A DNA stretch of 64,000 bases, taken from assembly GCA_023417655.1 (NCBI GenBank), contig JAEZFD010000031.1, forward strand, positions 106,265 to 170,264, in the 5' to 3' direction. Under the pieces are notes generated by a model. It did not search any database and was not told where the DNA came from. It saw nothing but the letters and a program-made list of their open reading frames with translations. Source of the stretch: Planctomycetota bacterium (GTDB taxonomy: Bacteria; Planctomycetota; Planctomycetia; Planctomycetales; Planctomycetaceae). A program made the position numbers and the translations under genes. Shown in pieces: positions 37,954-47,900 of the stretch (its first letter is position 1; each line of letters starts with the position of its first letter).

Positions 37954-38526
37954 CTAGGCCAGCGTCTTCCGACGGCTGACGAGCGTCCGAATCCGTTCCG
38001 CCAGCAATGCTGCGTCAAACGGCTTACGGAACGTTTCGTTGAAAATGGTTCGGTCAAAACCACTTGCGGTGTCATCATCGCTCAGCAGAGCGATCAGAAC
38101 TGTGTCCGCGTAATCATTGTTCCGACGCAGATTCTGAGCAATCATCAAGCTCTCATTGCGACCCATTGCGAAGTCAATGACGACGCAATCCGGGTGCAGT
38201 GATTCTGCCTGAATTCCTGCCTCGAAACCGCTGCTGGCGATTTCGACTTTGAAATCTTCAATCGGAAGGACTCCTTCGAGTCCTGAGCGGACCACACCGT
38301 CCACACCGACGAGCAACAGTTTGCCCATTGCTTCGTCTTCGAGTTCGCCCAGCGGCATGCCGTGTTCTTTAAGGAATCGGATCAGGTGCTCACGGGGAAT
38401 CCGGCGGTCCTGGGAACCGGGGATCCGGTATCCGCGGAGCCGCCCGGAATCGAACCACTTACTGACGGTACGTGGTGCGACTTTACAAATTTTGGCGACT
38501 TGACCAGTAGTGAAGATCGTCCTCAT
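37954..38526 (-). CDS. Excisionase-like HTH fused to a receiver domain
   Basis: 190 residues. Residues 3-52 form a MerR/excisionase-type helix-turn-helix (FTTGQVAKICKVAPRTVSKW, RIPREHLIRFL). Residues about 68-183 are a response-regulator receiver domain with phosphoacceptor D118 (VVIDFAMG), S149 and K168 (FRKPF); the acidic pair is reduced to a single Asp (D76). DNA-binding at the N-terminus and receiver at the C-terminus is the reverse of the usual order; this form is typical for planctomycetes. Start at 38526 chosen because GGAGAG lies six bases upstream. No histidine kinase gene is nearby. Confidence 0.85.
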   Translation of the reverse strand: MRTIFTTGQVAKICKVAPRTVSKWFDSGRLRGYRIPGSQDRRIPREHLIRFLKEHGMPLGELEDEAMGKLLLVGVDGVVRSGLEGVLPIEDFKVEIASSGFEAGIQAESLHPDCVVIDFAMGRNESLMIAQNLRRNNDYADTVLIALLSDDDTASGFDRTIFNETFRKPFDAALLAERIRTLVSRRKTLA

Positions 38527-39616
38527 TGCGGGCTCTCCAATCACAATCTGTCTGGGTCGGAGCTGGCTTAGCTCCAGATCTTCACCCCGCATACGACGAC
38601 ATGGCTGGCTCTCCTCGCCCGTGGGTCCATGGCAAAAACCAGCGTCGATTGCAGGGGCATCTCAGGAAATGGTGAAACGATCGACGGCCTTCGCCCCTCT
38701 GTGACAGGAGACTGTGGTCAGCAGCCTGCTCAGGCACAGAAAAACATCGGCGTCGTCGTGCGAGGGAATCCACGCATCCGGAAACTGCTGCGGCACAGCT
38801 CCGAACTCGTTTCTCTCCAATCCTTCAGTCCTGGTGGTTGGACCACATCAATTCGCACGGTTTCCACACACAACACGTCCGGGCAACATTGCTCGCACGA
38901 ATTGTCGGTCAACCAGCAGAACGCAGGCTTGAAAGCTGTATTTGAGCCACGCACCGAATACGGTCAGAAGATGGTTCTGGCATCTTGCCAAAACCAACTG
39001 CCCCCCCCGATCCAAGCATGAACCCCCCCTATGATGGTGAACTCTTCAAACGTCTGCGTTGCATCATGCAATCGCTGGGAATGGCGTTCCCGATGCGTTT
39101 GATTCGAACCATCCGACTTACTTTTTCGGCGTTAACGGGGCTGTAACTTCAATCTGTCTGACCAGACTTCAAGCGGAATCACCCCGATTCGCATTGTCCC
39201 TATGACAGGCCGCAGCGATTCCTCTGACAACAACAAACGTAGCACGCAGGATGATTAAGCGGATTGGCCTGTTCGCGAGGGTTGCTCGTTTTTTCAGTTG
39301 CCAAACAGCAACAAGTCGCTGCAATCGGAATAATTGATGACGAAGGTCGAAACAGGAGGGATTCGCATAAGCAGGAGCTTCACCAGAACCGCCATCTCTC
39401 CATTTTTGCCCCAGTTATGCCTTCTGACGCAAAACTTCTGAGCAGAGTGGTTTGACTTTCGCTCCCCTCCATTGTACCTAGTTCAATGAAATGATGTGAT
39501 CGGCAAACTCTTTCCAGTCCTCCCATTTCGACATTCACATGTGTCGGATGGGAGCACCCGGCCGGAAAAGGGTTTTTTGATTTTTCGCGGGTGACTCATC
39601 GAACAGGAGAAGTTTT
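38527..39616. other. Long gene-poor region
   Basis: About 1.1 kb. Two open frames (38629-39021 and 39264-39455) lack recognisable domains and ribosome sites and are not called. A candidate promoter for the next gene is at 39452-39480. An RNA gene cannot be excluded by eye. Confidence 0.45.
39452..39480 (+). promoter_or_regulatory. Putative promoter of the Cys/Pro/Ala-rich protein gene
   Basis: TTGACT (39452-39457), 17-base spacer, TACCTA (39475-39480), about 137 bases before the ATG. The -10 is a moderate match. Confidence 0.4.
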
Positions 39617-40249
39617 ATGTTGAACAAGGTTCTGACGTGTCTGGCCGCCATCACCATTGGCGGGATTGCCCAAGCCGGTGACTGCGGAGTTCCAGTGTCT
39701 TGCGCACCGGCTCCGGCCTGCTGTGCACCAGCTCCAAGCTGCTGTGACGCTCCTGGTCGTCACCATCGCGTGAAGCGAGTGAAGTTCCGTCATCACCGCC
39801 GTCACAATGACTGCTGTGCACCAGCCCCAACCTGCGGCGCTCCAGTTTGTGCTGCTCCTGTCTGTGCTGCCCCAGTTTGCGCAGCTCCAGTTGCTCCAAC
39901 TTGCTGTGCACCAGCTCCTGCCTGTGCACCAGCTTGCGCTCCTGTTTGTGCTCCTGTCGCCCCAACCTGCGGCGCCCCAGTCGCTCCAGGTTGTGCAGTT
40001 CCAGTTTCGAACGGAACTGTTGTGACCCCAGTTCAGGAAACCAAGCCAGCTGCTCCAGCTCCTCCATCTGAAGTTGCTAAGCCAGCTGCTCCAAAGCCAC
40101 CGAAGCCAGCTGCTCCAAAGGTTGAAGAAACCCCAGCTGCACCAGCACCAGCACCAGCACCGGCTCCAGCACCAGCGGCTCCGGCAGCCCCAGCTCCTGC
40201 CGCTCCAGCTCCGGCAGCACCTGCCGCTCCAGCTCCAGCTGCAAACTAA
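39617..40249 (+). CDS. Exported Cys/Pro/Ala-rich low-complexity protein
   Basis: 210 residues. Signal peptide (1-20, ending Ala-Gln-Ala). Residues 21-130 contain 19 cysteines, mostly in CAPAP, CAAPV and CGAPV repeats, interrupted by a basic His/Arg/Lys patch (about 46-61). Residues about 135-210 are almost only Pro, Ala, Lys and Glu. It starts after AGGAG and ends before a strong terminator, so it is a discrete gene. Cys-rich exported proteins occur in planctomycete cell envelopes; a role in a disulfide-linked wall or surface layer is a guess. No known domain recognised. Confidence 0.75.
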   Translation: MLNKVLTCLAAITIGGIAQAGDCGVPVSCAPAPACCAPAPSCCDAPGRHHRVKRVKFRHHRRHNDCCAPAPTCGAPVCAAPVCAAPVCAAPVAPTCCAPAPACAPACAPVCAPVAPTCGAPVAPGCAVPVSNGTVVTPVQETKPAAPAPPSEVAKPAAPKPPKPAAPKVEETPAAPAPAPAPAPAPAAPAAPAPAAPAPAAPAAPAPAAN

Positions 40250-40381
40250 TTTTCGAGATCACTCGAATTTCTTTGAGCCCCTCGATTCAAGTCGGCTTTA
40301 CGGCTGATTGTTGAACTCCCGAGGAGCGAAGAGGGAATGAGAGTCTCGCGGTAAACCAGTCAATTTGACTGGAAATATCTG

Positions 40382-40419
40382 AAGTCCGTCGGAACGTCCT
40401 CGTTCCGGCGGACTTTTTT
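40382..40419 (+). terminator. Intrinsic terminator after the Cys/Pro/Ala-rich gene
   Basis: AAGTCCGTCGGAACG (40382-40396) and CGTTCCGGCGGACTT (40401-40415) pair with one mismatch over a 4-base loop, followed by a run of T (40414-40419). A small hairpin (40357-40372) precedes it. Confidence 0.9.
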
Positions 40420-40739
40420 CGTTCATCGCATCACTTCGATACCGGTACCTGCGATGCATCTCCATTCGTGACGAAATGCTGCATTTCTCACGCTTGTAAG
40501 CCGTTCTGGCACGGGGAACTCCCGATGAAAACGTCTTGACCAGATTTCCAGTGTTTGCAGAATACCCCGCTCTCATCCGGCCACGGGCCGCATTCCCCTC
40601 CCCCCCGGAATGCGATCCAACCGCCTCGACGGATTGAGTGCTGATAGCCAGCAGAACCCTGCTCTGTCTGTCAGGATCTGGGAATGAGCACTCAGCCGAT
40701 CTGGATGAACGACTTTTTATTTTGTTGGGAATTCCACGG

Positions 40740-41648
40740 ATGATTGCACGCCGACAGCAAACGATCTCACGTACGGCCGTCGTCACCGGTTACGGACTGT
40801 TCCACGGTGCAGACGTCCGGCTGGAATTCTGTCCAGCTCCACCCGACCACGGAATCGTATTTGAACGCACTGATGTCATCCCTCCCGGGCGGATCCCGGC
40901 GCTCGTCGAATTCGTAGTCCCCCAGGAACGCTGCACCGTGATCAGCCGGCACGGAGTCAGTGTCGCCGTCATCGAACACGTGATGGCAGCCTTGGCCGGA
41001 CTACACGTGGACAATTGTCTCGTACGAATGAACGCGCTCGAGCCTCCGATCTGTGATGGATCCGCTCAGGCGTTTGTAGAGGCTCTCCTTTCGGCTGGCA
41101 TCGTTGAACAGGATGCCTGGCGAAAAGTCTTGCGAGTCGAAGATACGACCATTCAGATTGAGACGGAACGAGTAGGGATCGCCGCCCAGCCGAGCCGCGA
41201 TGAGTCTTACCAGATCGGTTTCATTCTTGATTTCGGACCGGGCCCAATCCCGTTCCAGACGTTGAACGTGCAGGTCACACCCACGACATTCCAGACCGAA
41301 CTCGCCAACTGCCGGACATTCGTTCTCGAACACGAGGCCGATGCACTTCGAAAAAACGGACTGGCACGTCGAGCGACACCACAGAACGCGATCGTCTTCG
41401 GCAAGACCGGCATTATTGAGAACCGATTACGACGTCACGACGAGTGCGTTCGCCACAAAATTCTCGACTGCGTCGGCGACTTTGCGCTCGCCGGCTGCGA
41501 TCTGATCGGCCGGTTTTCTGCCAGTCGATCCGGACACAGACTGAATCACGAAATCATCCGGCAGTTGCGCGCCGCCCAGAACTCTCTGGCGGCAGCTACT
41601 CCTTCCGGACCCGCCTTTTGCCCACCATCGGGAGTTGCTCACTCCTAG
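40740..41648 (+). CDS. lpxC: UDP-3-O-acyl-N-acetylglucosamine deacetylase
   Basis: 302 residues, as in E. coli (305). Zinc ligands H80 (VIEHVMAAL), H239 and D243 (RHKILDCVGD), the catalytic pair E79 and H266 (SGHRLNHE), and EPPICDGSA are all present. It performs the committed step of lipid A synthesis in the cytoplasm. The ATG at 40740 matches the family start. lpxA follows about 200 bp downstream, then an oxidoreductase gene. Confidence 0.93.
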   Translation: MIARRQQTISRTAVVTGYGLFHGADVRLEFCPAPPDHGIVFERTDVIPPGRIPALVEFVVPQERCTVISRHGVSVAVIEHVMAALAGLHVDNCLVRMNALEPPICDGSAQAFVEALLSAGIVEQDAWRKVLRVEDTTIQIETERVGIAAQPSRDESYQIGFILDFGPGPIPFQTLNVQVTPTTFQTELANCRTFVLEHEADALRKNGLARRATPQNAIVFGKTGIIENRLRRHDECVRHKILDCVGDFALAGCDLIGRFSASRSGHRLNHEIIRQLRAAQNSLAAATPSGPAFCPPSGVAHS

Positions 41649-41855
41649 AGCGAGTTTGTTTTATCGAGTGTCCGTGCAGCGCGTGGCGATTGATGAAAAA
41701 TTCAATTCCGCATGGCGAGAACGGGCAGTTCAAAAAGCAAAACGGTCTCAGCCGACCGAAGTTTGACCTTTCACTGCGCACCGACTGACACATCCCCTAT
41801 CACTTTCGATTATCGAAACAAACTCAAGGCGTTCCCTTGCAAGGATGCCCCGTCC

Positions 41856-42701
41856 ATGGCAACAGAAATCTCAAACCTCGCTTATATCCATCCTTCTGCA
41901 CAACTCGGAAACGATGTGCAGATTGGCCCGTTTTGCCAGATCGGACCGAACGTGGTCCTGGGCGATCGCAATGTTCTGATGGGCAACGTCACCCTGACAG
42001 GTCACACGTCCATCGGATCAGACAATCGCTTCTGGCCAAACTGCGTCATCGGCGCTGAACCTCAGGATTACAGTTACCACTCCGGAGCCCCGACCAGGGT
42101 TCTGATCGGAGACGGCAACCAGTTCCGCGAAGGAGTGACGGTGAATCGCGGCGCCGAGAAAGAGGATGGCTGCACCCGGATTGGCAATCACAATCTGCTG
42201 ATGGCGAATTCCCACGTCGCTCACAACTGCCGCCTTTACGACAACACGATGCTCGTGAACGGCGTGCTGCTGGGGGGACACGTCCATGTCCACGACCGGG
42301 CCATCATTTCAGGGAACTCCGTCGTCCACCACTTCGCGACCATTGGCCGCCTCGCCTTCGTCAGCGGCGGTTGCCGTGTCCCGACAGATGTTCCGCCCTA
42401 CATGCTGACCGCGGGAAGTGACAATCCGGAGATCAAAACCGTGAACGTCATCGGTCTCCGCCGAGCCGGGATCAGCGAAGAGGTCATCGGTCATCTTCGA
42501 CAGGCTCAAAAACTGCTCTTTCGGGAACACCGCTCATTAGATAGCGTTCGCCAGCACTTTGAACAGCAGATTGAAGGCCCCTTGCCATTCGAACTGGCTG
42601 TGCTGTTCCAGGCAATCGAAGAACAGCGAAAAGGGAGAATGGGTCGAGCACGCGAAGCTGCCCGAACCAGCCCCTTAATTGAACACAAGAAAATCGCCTG
42701 A
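41856..42701 (+). CDS. lpxA: Acyl-[ACP]-UDP-N-acetylglucosamine O-acyltransferase
   Basis: 281 residues, left-handed beta-helix from about residue 8 to 185 (IHPSAQLGNDVQIGPFCQIG and further hexapeptides). The catalytic His is H123 in NSHVAHNC, and the C-terminal helical domain (about 205-281) is typical of LpxA. It adds a hydroxyacyl chain to UDP-GlcNAc (or the 3-amino analogue) as the first lipid A step. The ATG at 41856 is chosen; an upstream in-frame ATG (41712) would add a 48-residue tail not seen in the family. Confidence 0.92.
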   Translation: MATEISNLAYIHPSAQLGNDVQIGPFCQIGPNVVLGDRNVLMGNVTLTGHTSIGSDNRFWPNCVIGAEPQDYSYHSGAPTRVLIGDGNQFREGVTVNRGAEKEDGCTRIGNHNLLMANSHVAHNCRLYDNTMLVNGVLLGGHVHVHDRAIISGNSVVHHFATIGRLAFVSGGCRVPTDVPPYMLTAGSDNPEIKTVNVIGLRRAGISEEVIGHLRQAQKLLFREHRSLDSVRQHFEQQIEGPLPFELAVLFQAIEEQRKGRMGRAREAARTSPLIEHKKIA

Positions 42702-42748
42702 CTTCGTTCGTTCCTCACTTTTGTTCCTGCATCGTCTGGCTCCACGAA

Positions 42749-43879
42749 ATGGCTGATCTCACGCTCAACACCCCTCGAACCAGGTCTGCTGATCGAATGA
42801 AAGTCGCCGTGGTCGGCGTGGGTGCATTGGGTCGACACCATGCCCGCATTCTTTCTCAGCTGCCCGAGGCGGAACTGGTCGCGGTTGCTGACGGAAATGA
42901 GCAGCAAGGTCGTGCAGTCGCCGAAAGCTGCGGCTGTGAATGGACGAACGATTACCGAACGCTTCTGAATCGGATCGACGCCGTCTCCATCGTCGTCCCA
43001 ACGACATTGCATCGCCCGATCGCAGGAGCGTTTCTTGAAGCCGGAATTCCCGTTCTGGTCGAAAAGCCTCTGACGGCGAATGTTGCTGATGGGGCAGCCC
43101 TCGTCGAACTGGCGGAGAAAAAAGGTTTACCGCTCCAGGTCGGACACATTGAGCGATTCAATCCTGCTTTCGAAGCGGCCTCGGTCAGGGTGCGAAATCC
43201 GAAATACATTTGCTGCGAACGTGTCAGCCCCTATGCCTTTCGGTCAATGGACATCGGAGCCGTCCACGATCTGATGATTCACGATATCGAGCTGACACTG
43301 GCCCTTGTCGGTGAAATGCCGATCTCGGTCGAGGCGTTCGGAGTGACTCTCGTCGGTGGACAGGAAGACTGCGTTCAGGCCCGCTTGAAGTTCCCCGGCG
43401 GTTGTGTTGCTGATCTGACGGCGAATCGGGTCGCTCCTGGCTTCACCCGAAGTTTGACCTGCTGGTCGGAAGTGGGTTGTGTCTCTGCAGACTTGAATGC
43501 CCGCTCGGTCAGCTCGTTCTCTCCTGGCGCCGCTTCACTGCAGGGAGAACTTCCCTTTGAATTGGTGCAGCAGCGGAAAGCAGATCCAGCGACTCTGAAA
43601 CCAGAGATCTTCACACGATTCATTCATCATGAACAATTCAACTGCTCTGACGCCGATGCACTGACGGCCGAGTTGAAATCGTTTCTGATGTGCGTCCGGA
43701 CAGGACAGACTCCTCGAGTCAGTGGACAGCAGGGCCTCGCAGCACTGCAGGTCGCCGAGCAGATTCTCGCAAGTGTATCAGCCCATGCATGGGACGGTTC
43801 TTCCGAAGGCCGACACGGACCAGAAGCCCTGTTGCAGCACCATCTGCCACACCTTGGCCTCGGTCGAAAAGTCGCCTAA
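42749..43879 (+). CDS. Gfo/Idh/MocA-family oxidoreductase, lipid A locus
   Basis: 376 residues, no export signal. The Rossmann fold starts KVAVVGVGALGRHHARIL (about 17-34), with VLVEKPLTANVADG (EKP motif) and the C-terminal alpha/beta domain (VGHIERFNPAFEA, MDIGAVHDLMIHDIELTL). It lies 47 bp after lpxA. In some bacteria a Gfo/Idh/MocA enzyme (GnnA) next to lpxA oxidises UDP-GlcNAc at C3 before amination, giving amide-linked lipid A. That role fits here, but no GnnB-type aminotransferase is in the window. The start may be 42797. Confidence 0.85.
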   Translation: MADLTLNTPRTRSADRMKVAVVGVGALGRHHARILSQLPEAELVAVADGNEQQGRAVAESCGCEWTNDYRTLLNRIDAVSIVVPTTLHRPIAGAFLEAGIPVLVEKPLTANVADGAALVELAEKKGLPLQVGHIERFNPAFEAASVRVRNPKYICCERVSPYAFRSMDIGAVHDLMIHDIELTLALVGEMPISVEAFGVTLVGGQEDCVQARLKFPGGCVADLTANRVAPGFTRSLTCWSEVGCVSADLNARSVSSFSPGAASLQGELPFELVQQRKADPATLKPEIFTRFIHHEQFNCSDADALTAELKSFLMCVRTGQTPRVSGQQGLAALQVAEQILASVSAHAWDGSSEGRHGPEALLQHHLPHLGLGRKVA

Positions 43880-43966
43880 AGCAACTTGCTCCACCGTCTG
43901 CCCACGCCATGGAAGTCTCACGAGCAAGGCAGCGTCTTTGTCAATCGGCTCAGGGAAGTCATCACC

Positions 43967-44152
43967 ATGCCGGAAGAAGCGACTTATCTGTGCCCATATT
44001 GCGGAGAAGAGGTCGTCATTCCAATTGACGTGACCGAAGGGGAACAGCAGGAGTACGTGGAGGACTGTCCCATTTGCTGCTCCCCGGTCGTGATTCGACT
44101 CGAATTCCGTGAAGACGGCGGTGTCGACTGCAGCGCCGAAGCAGAATTTTAG
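43967..44152 (+). CDS. CPXCG-motif small zinc-ribbon protein
   Basis: 61 residues. Two CxxC pairs (C9/C12 in CPYCGE; C34/C37 in CPICCS) form a zinc ribbon, followed by a short acidic C-terminus. This matches the small cysteine-rich CPXCG family, function unknown. Upstream in-frame sequence exists from 43886, but the ATG at 43967 gives the conserved size. Confidence 0.85.
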   Translation: MPEEATYLCPYCGEEVVIPIDVTEGEQQEYVEDCPICCSPVVIRLEFREDGGVDCSAEAEF

Positions 44153-44418
44153 AGCGAGCTGACCTCACTTACGCCCGCTCTCCTTCGACTCGGTCATCGG
44201 CAGAAGATGCAGGTGGAACCAGAAGTTGAAGGGAGTCGAGCAGTTTTCTCTTCCCGCCTCGCGGTCCCGGCGTTATGAGGAGACTTCCCCTCCCCCTTGG
44301 TTGGATCGACGCCAACCTGTCTAGAACTCACTCGACGCTGGAGATTCCTGAAGCGTCGACGACATTTCCACAACCCACTCTGATTTCCATTGGCACTGAG
44401 TGACGGCAAGGATGAGCC

Positions 44419-44823
44419 ATGCGCGGGTTTCTCATTAGTTCGTGTTTGATCGCACTGACCTTCGGCTTGCTGACCGTTTCGGCAAAAGCTGGTGGAAAGC
44501 TGAAACACAACTGGTATCAAGGATATCCAGTGGGGAAACCAGTTCGCTTCTGGGAACTCCCTTACGATGATCATCAGAAAATGATCATCTGCACAAACCG
44601 GTCGATCCCCCCCAACTGGGTCGTGGTGGGAGTCCGTCACTCCGTCAGCTGTAATGGCCTGGGAAATAACTCGTGGATCATTCAGCGACTGCCGGTCTCA
44701 CCGGGTGCGGAAATCATCATCTGCGGTAACCAGCCTGTGCCACCGGGATTCGAGGTCATCGAACAGGTCAAAAGCGCCTATTGCGGTCACGGGGTTGGCG
44801 GAATTCGCATCCGCAAGATGTAA
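44419..44823 (+). CDS. Small exported protein with two internal repeats
   Basis: 134 residues. Signal peptide (1-24, ending Ala-Lys-Ala). Two tandem copies of a 36-residue unit at 55-90 and 99-134 share IIC.N..(I/V)PP, a V-V/I core, two cysteines and a Gly-rich turn. Each unit has two Cys, so two disulfides are possible outside the membrane. No named domain recognised. A strong terminator follows, so the gene is probably monocistronic. Confidence 0.75.
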   Translation: MRGFLISSCLIALTFGLLTVSAKAGGKLKHNWYQGYPVGKPVRFWELPYDDHQKMIICTNRSIPPNWVVVGVRHSVSCNGLGNNSWIIQRLPVSPGAEIIICGNQPVPPGFEVIEQVKSAYCGHGVGGIRIRKM

Positions 44824-44842
44824 CCAATCTCTTCAAATCGAA

Positions 44843-44879
44843 AAGGCGTGCCTGGAACAGTTCCTGGCACGCCTTTTTT
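44843..44879. terminator. Bidirectional terminator
   Basis: AAGGCGTGCC (44843-44852) pairs with GGCACGCCTT (44866-44875); inner GGAA/TTCC extends it. T tract on the right (44874-44879) and A tract on the left serve both the plus-strand repeat-protein gene and the minus-strand gene ending at 44915. Confidence 0.85.
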
Positions 44880-44914
44880 GATTTCAGAAAGCCGGAAGTT
44901 CGGGCTTCACGACT

Positions 44915-47900
44915 CTATTCGCCCGCTGTCCCTTTTGAGTTGGCGGACTTGAACATGGCGTGATTCCGATCCCCGCGGGAAAGCAAGAAGGCCATCAGGT
45001 CGAGGACTTCTTCCTCATTGAGGGTATTCAGCAGACCGGCCGGCATCATCGATGTTTTTGACAGTGACATTTCTTCAATCTGCCGCTGTTCCACACCGAC
45101 GGTTTCATTCGGGTCGAGCATGTTGGTGTTGATTCGCATCACTTCCCCATGCAGGTTCATGATGCGACCGATAACGACTTTGCCGTCAATCGTGATGATC
45201 TGCACCGCAGCGTACTGATCGCTGATCTCTTTATTCGGGTCGATGATCGATTCCAGAATCGCAGTCGCGTCGAATCGTCCTGCCAGTGCGGTCAGGTCGG
45301 GTCCGAGTGCTCCCCCTTCGCCGTTAAAGCGGTGGCAGGTATAGCAACTTGCCGCGCCAAACAGCTTTCGGCCGTTCTCAAAATCTCGGCCGTTCAGTTT
45401 GTTCTGCATCAGATCCAGAACTTCGTCCCGCTTCCACTCTTTCACGAATGGACGAGGGGCGACGGCTGCAACAGGAGCCACCATTGGCTGGTGTTCGAGA
45501 ATGGGCTTTAACTGTTCCTTCTCGGCATCCGACAGAGTCTCGAGTGCATTCTTGCGAATGTCATTAACGAAGAGATCGAATCCGACGCCGCCGCGATAAC
45601 CGACAGCCTGATGGAACCACTTGAAATAGGTCTCCCGCAGCTGTGGCGTCCAGCCGGCTCGCAGATAAGAGAGAGCTTTTGCATAGTTCATCTGCTCCTC
45701 CTGCGAGGGTGCGGACTGAAGCAAGGCAACTCCCTGAGCGGCGGCCTTCGGTGCCTGCAGGTAGCAGAGGATATCCAGCAGCATTGTATTTGCATTCGCG
45801 TCAGGCGTCGGCAAGATCTCTCCCAGACGATCAATCAATCCCTGCCGTACGACTTCTTCAGGCGTGCCAAAGCGAAGCAATGCGAGCTGAATAATCCGGA
45901 GGCTGGCGAACGATTGTTCCGGAGTGAAAGTCGTGTCATCCAGCTCACCCAGTGATGCCAGCACTGACATCTGCATGATCAGATCGGCAGCCGGAGGAAT
46001 CACGTCTGTGGAATCCCAACGTGGGGGAACAGTATCGACAGCTTCTTTTGGATTTCGGGTCGCACGAACCTGAGTCCGGCAGATGGCGAGGAGACCTTCC
46101 AGCCGAGTCCATGTGTCTTTCGATTCCAAAACCTGGGGCATCCACTCGTCTCGGGGACGGAACTCAATGGCTGTCCGAGCAGCTGAACGCAGGATGGGAT
46201 CATTGCTCGCGAGGAACGGGAGAGCGATCTTCACTGCTTCCGGGTGGTCACCCAGATGCAACGCCTGTAGCTTGCGGAGTTGTGCTCTTTCTTTGGCACC
46301 GGCTGAGTCCTTCAATTCAGCTGGGGCCGTCGAATCCGAACCGACGTAAGTGACTTTATAGAGTCCTGACTGAACTTTTCGTCCGCCGATCGCAAAGTAC
46401 ATTGCCTGATCGACAGGGTTCACAACCAGATCGGTCAGTGGCAACGGCGTGCCAGTGATGAATTCTTCGGCCTTGGCTTTGTAGCCGGCACCATTTGGTT
46501 CCAGATGAACCGCATACAGCTTTCCATAGCTCCAGTCAGCGATGTAGAAGGCTCGCTGATACTTCGCAGGAAACTTCGCACCATATCCGAAGCAGACGCC
46601 TGTCGGAGAACCGGGTCCGATATTCAGTACCGGCTTCATCGTGTCTGCGAAATACTCTGGGAACTTCCCGCTGCCGTTCCGCCATCCGTAGTCGACACCG
46701 CTGAGGATCTGACACACCCGAGTCGGCCGATACCAGGGAGTATTCAAGTCCCATTCCATGTCGGCGTCATAGGTGAACATCTCTCCGTCGGCATTGAACG
46801 CAGCATCATATTGATTTCGGTATCCAACGTTGACCAGTTCCCATTCCTTACCGTCGGGACTCATCTTGCTGATATAGCCCCCCGGTGCGGGAACGCCTTT
46901 CATAAAGCCTTTCCCGTAGATTCGAGGAAGCATCTGATCTTCGTCCCAGATCTCAGGGACCCGGGTCGCAGCAAACTCGGTCAGATCTGTCTTGTTCCCG
47001 CAGATGATGTAGATCGATTTACCGTCCGGGCTCAAGACGGCAGCGTGCGGACCATGCTCCCCACCGCTTCCTGGCAGCAGGCGAAGTGTTTCGACGGTAT
47101 CAAGCATGTCGTCTTTGTTCGTGTCAGTGACACGATAAACACCGCTCTCGTACTTGGCTCCCTTGTTGACGACGACATACAGGCTGTCGAAGGCCCAAAG
47201 AAGACCTTGAGCTTCGCCAATGTCGACGGGGATCGACTCGATCTGGACCGACTCCGCCCCTTTGATTCCGGGAGGCGTGACGCGAAACAGACCGCCGTAC
47301 TGATCGCAGACAATGAGACGCCCCTGTGGATCCAGGCACATTGAGACCCATGAACCTTCAATTGCTTTGGGAACGGAATAGATCCGCTCCACCTGAAATC
47401 CCTTCGCGACAATCATCCGGTCCACAGGTGTGGCAACGGGATCCTTCAGTTTGCGAGCTTCCGCCAGATTGGCCTCTGTGAGCGGGAAAGGTTTTTCACC
47501 CAGAGCAGCAGCAACCTTCGCAGTCGACCAGTCTGCAGTTGATACATCTTTCGATTTCCAGTTCGGCAGCGGCTTCAGTGAAGCATTCCACTGGTCGTCA
47601 GTGACCACGGTCTGGATCTCGCCATTCGGTCCGATGAGTTCGAGGATCATCAGTCCGGCAACGTTCTTTCCCTTTCCCTCAGCTTCAAAGGCGATCTTGA
47701 CGCTGTCCCCTGCTTTTGCCTTGGTAAAGAGCGGGGCGACATCCACATTCGAAGCGTTTCTCGCTCCGGAGTGTTCAGCGATCTGGACACCGTTGATCGA
47801 CACTTGAGCCTTGTCCGCGCAGGAGAGCAGCAGCCGCCCTGATTTGACAGGTCCGTCCAGCACGAATTCCCGGGTCAGAAAGACTCGGCCGGGTCCTGAT

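Noticed and set aside
38629..39021. Plus-strand open frame of 130 codons
   Set aside because: No ribosome site, no domain, biased composition with no recognisable fold; lies in a gene-poor stretch.
39617..40249. Dense short repeats resembling a CRISPR array
   Set aside because: The repeats are codon-periodic and encode CAPAP/APA units in one open frame; there are no spacers of constant length.
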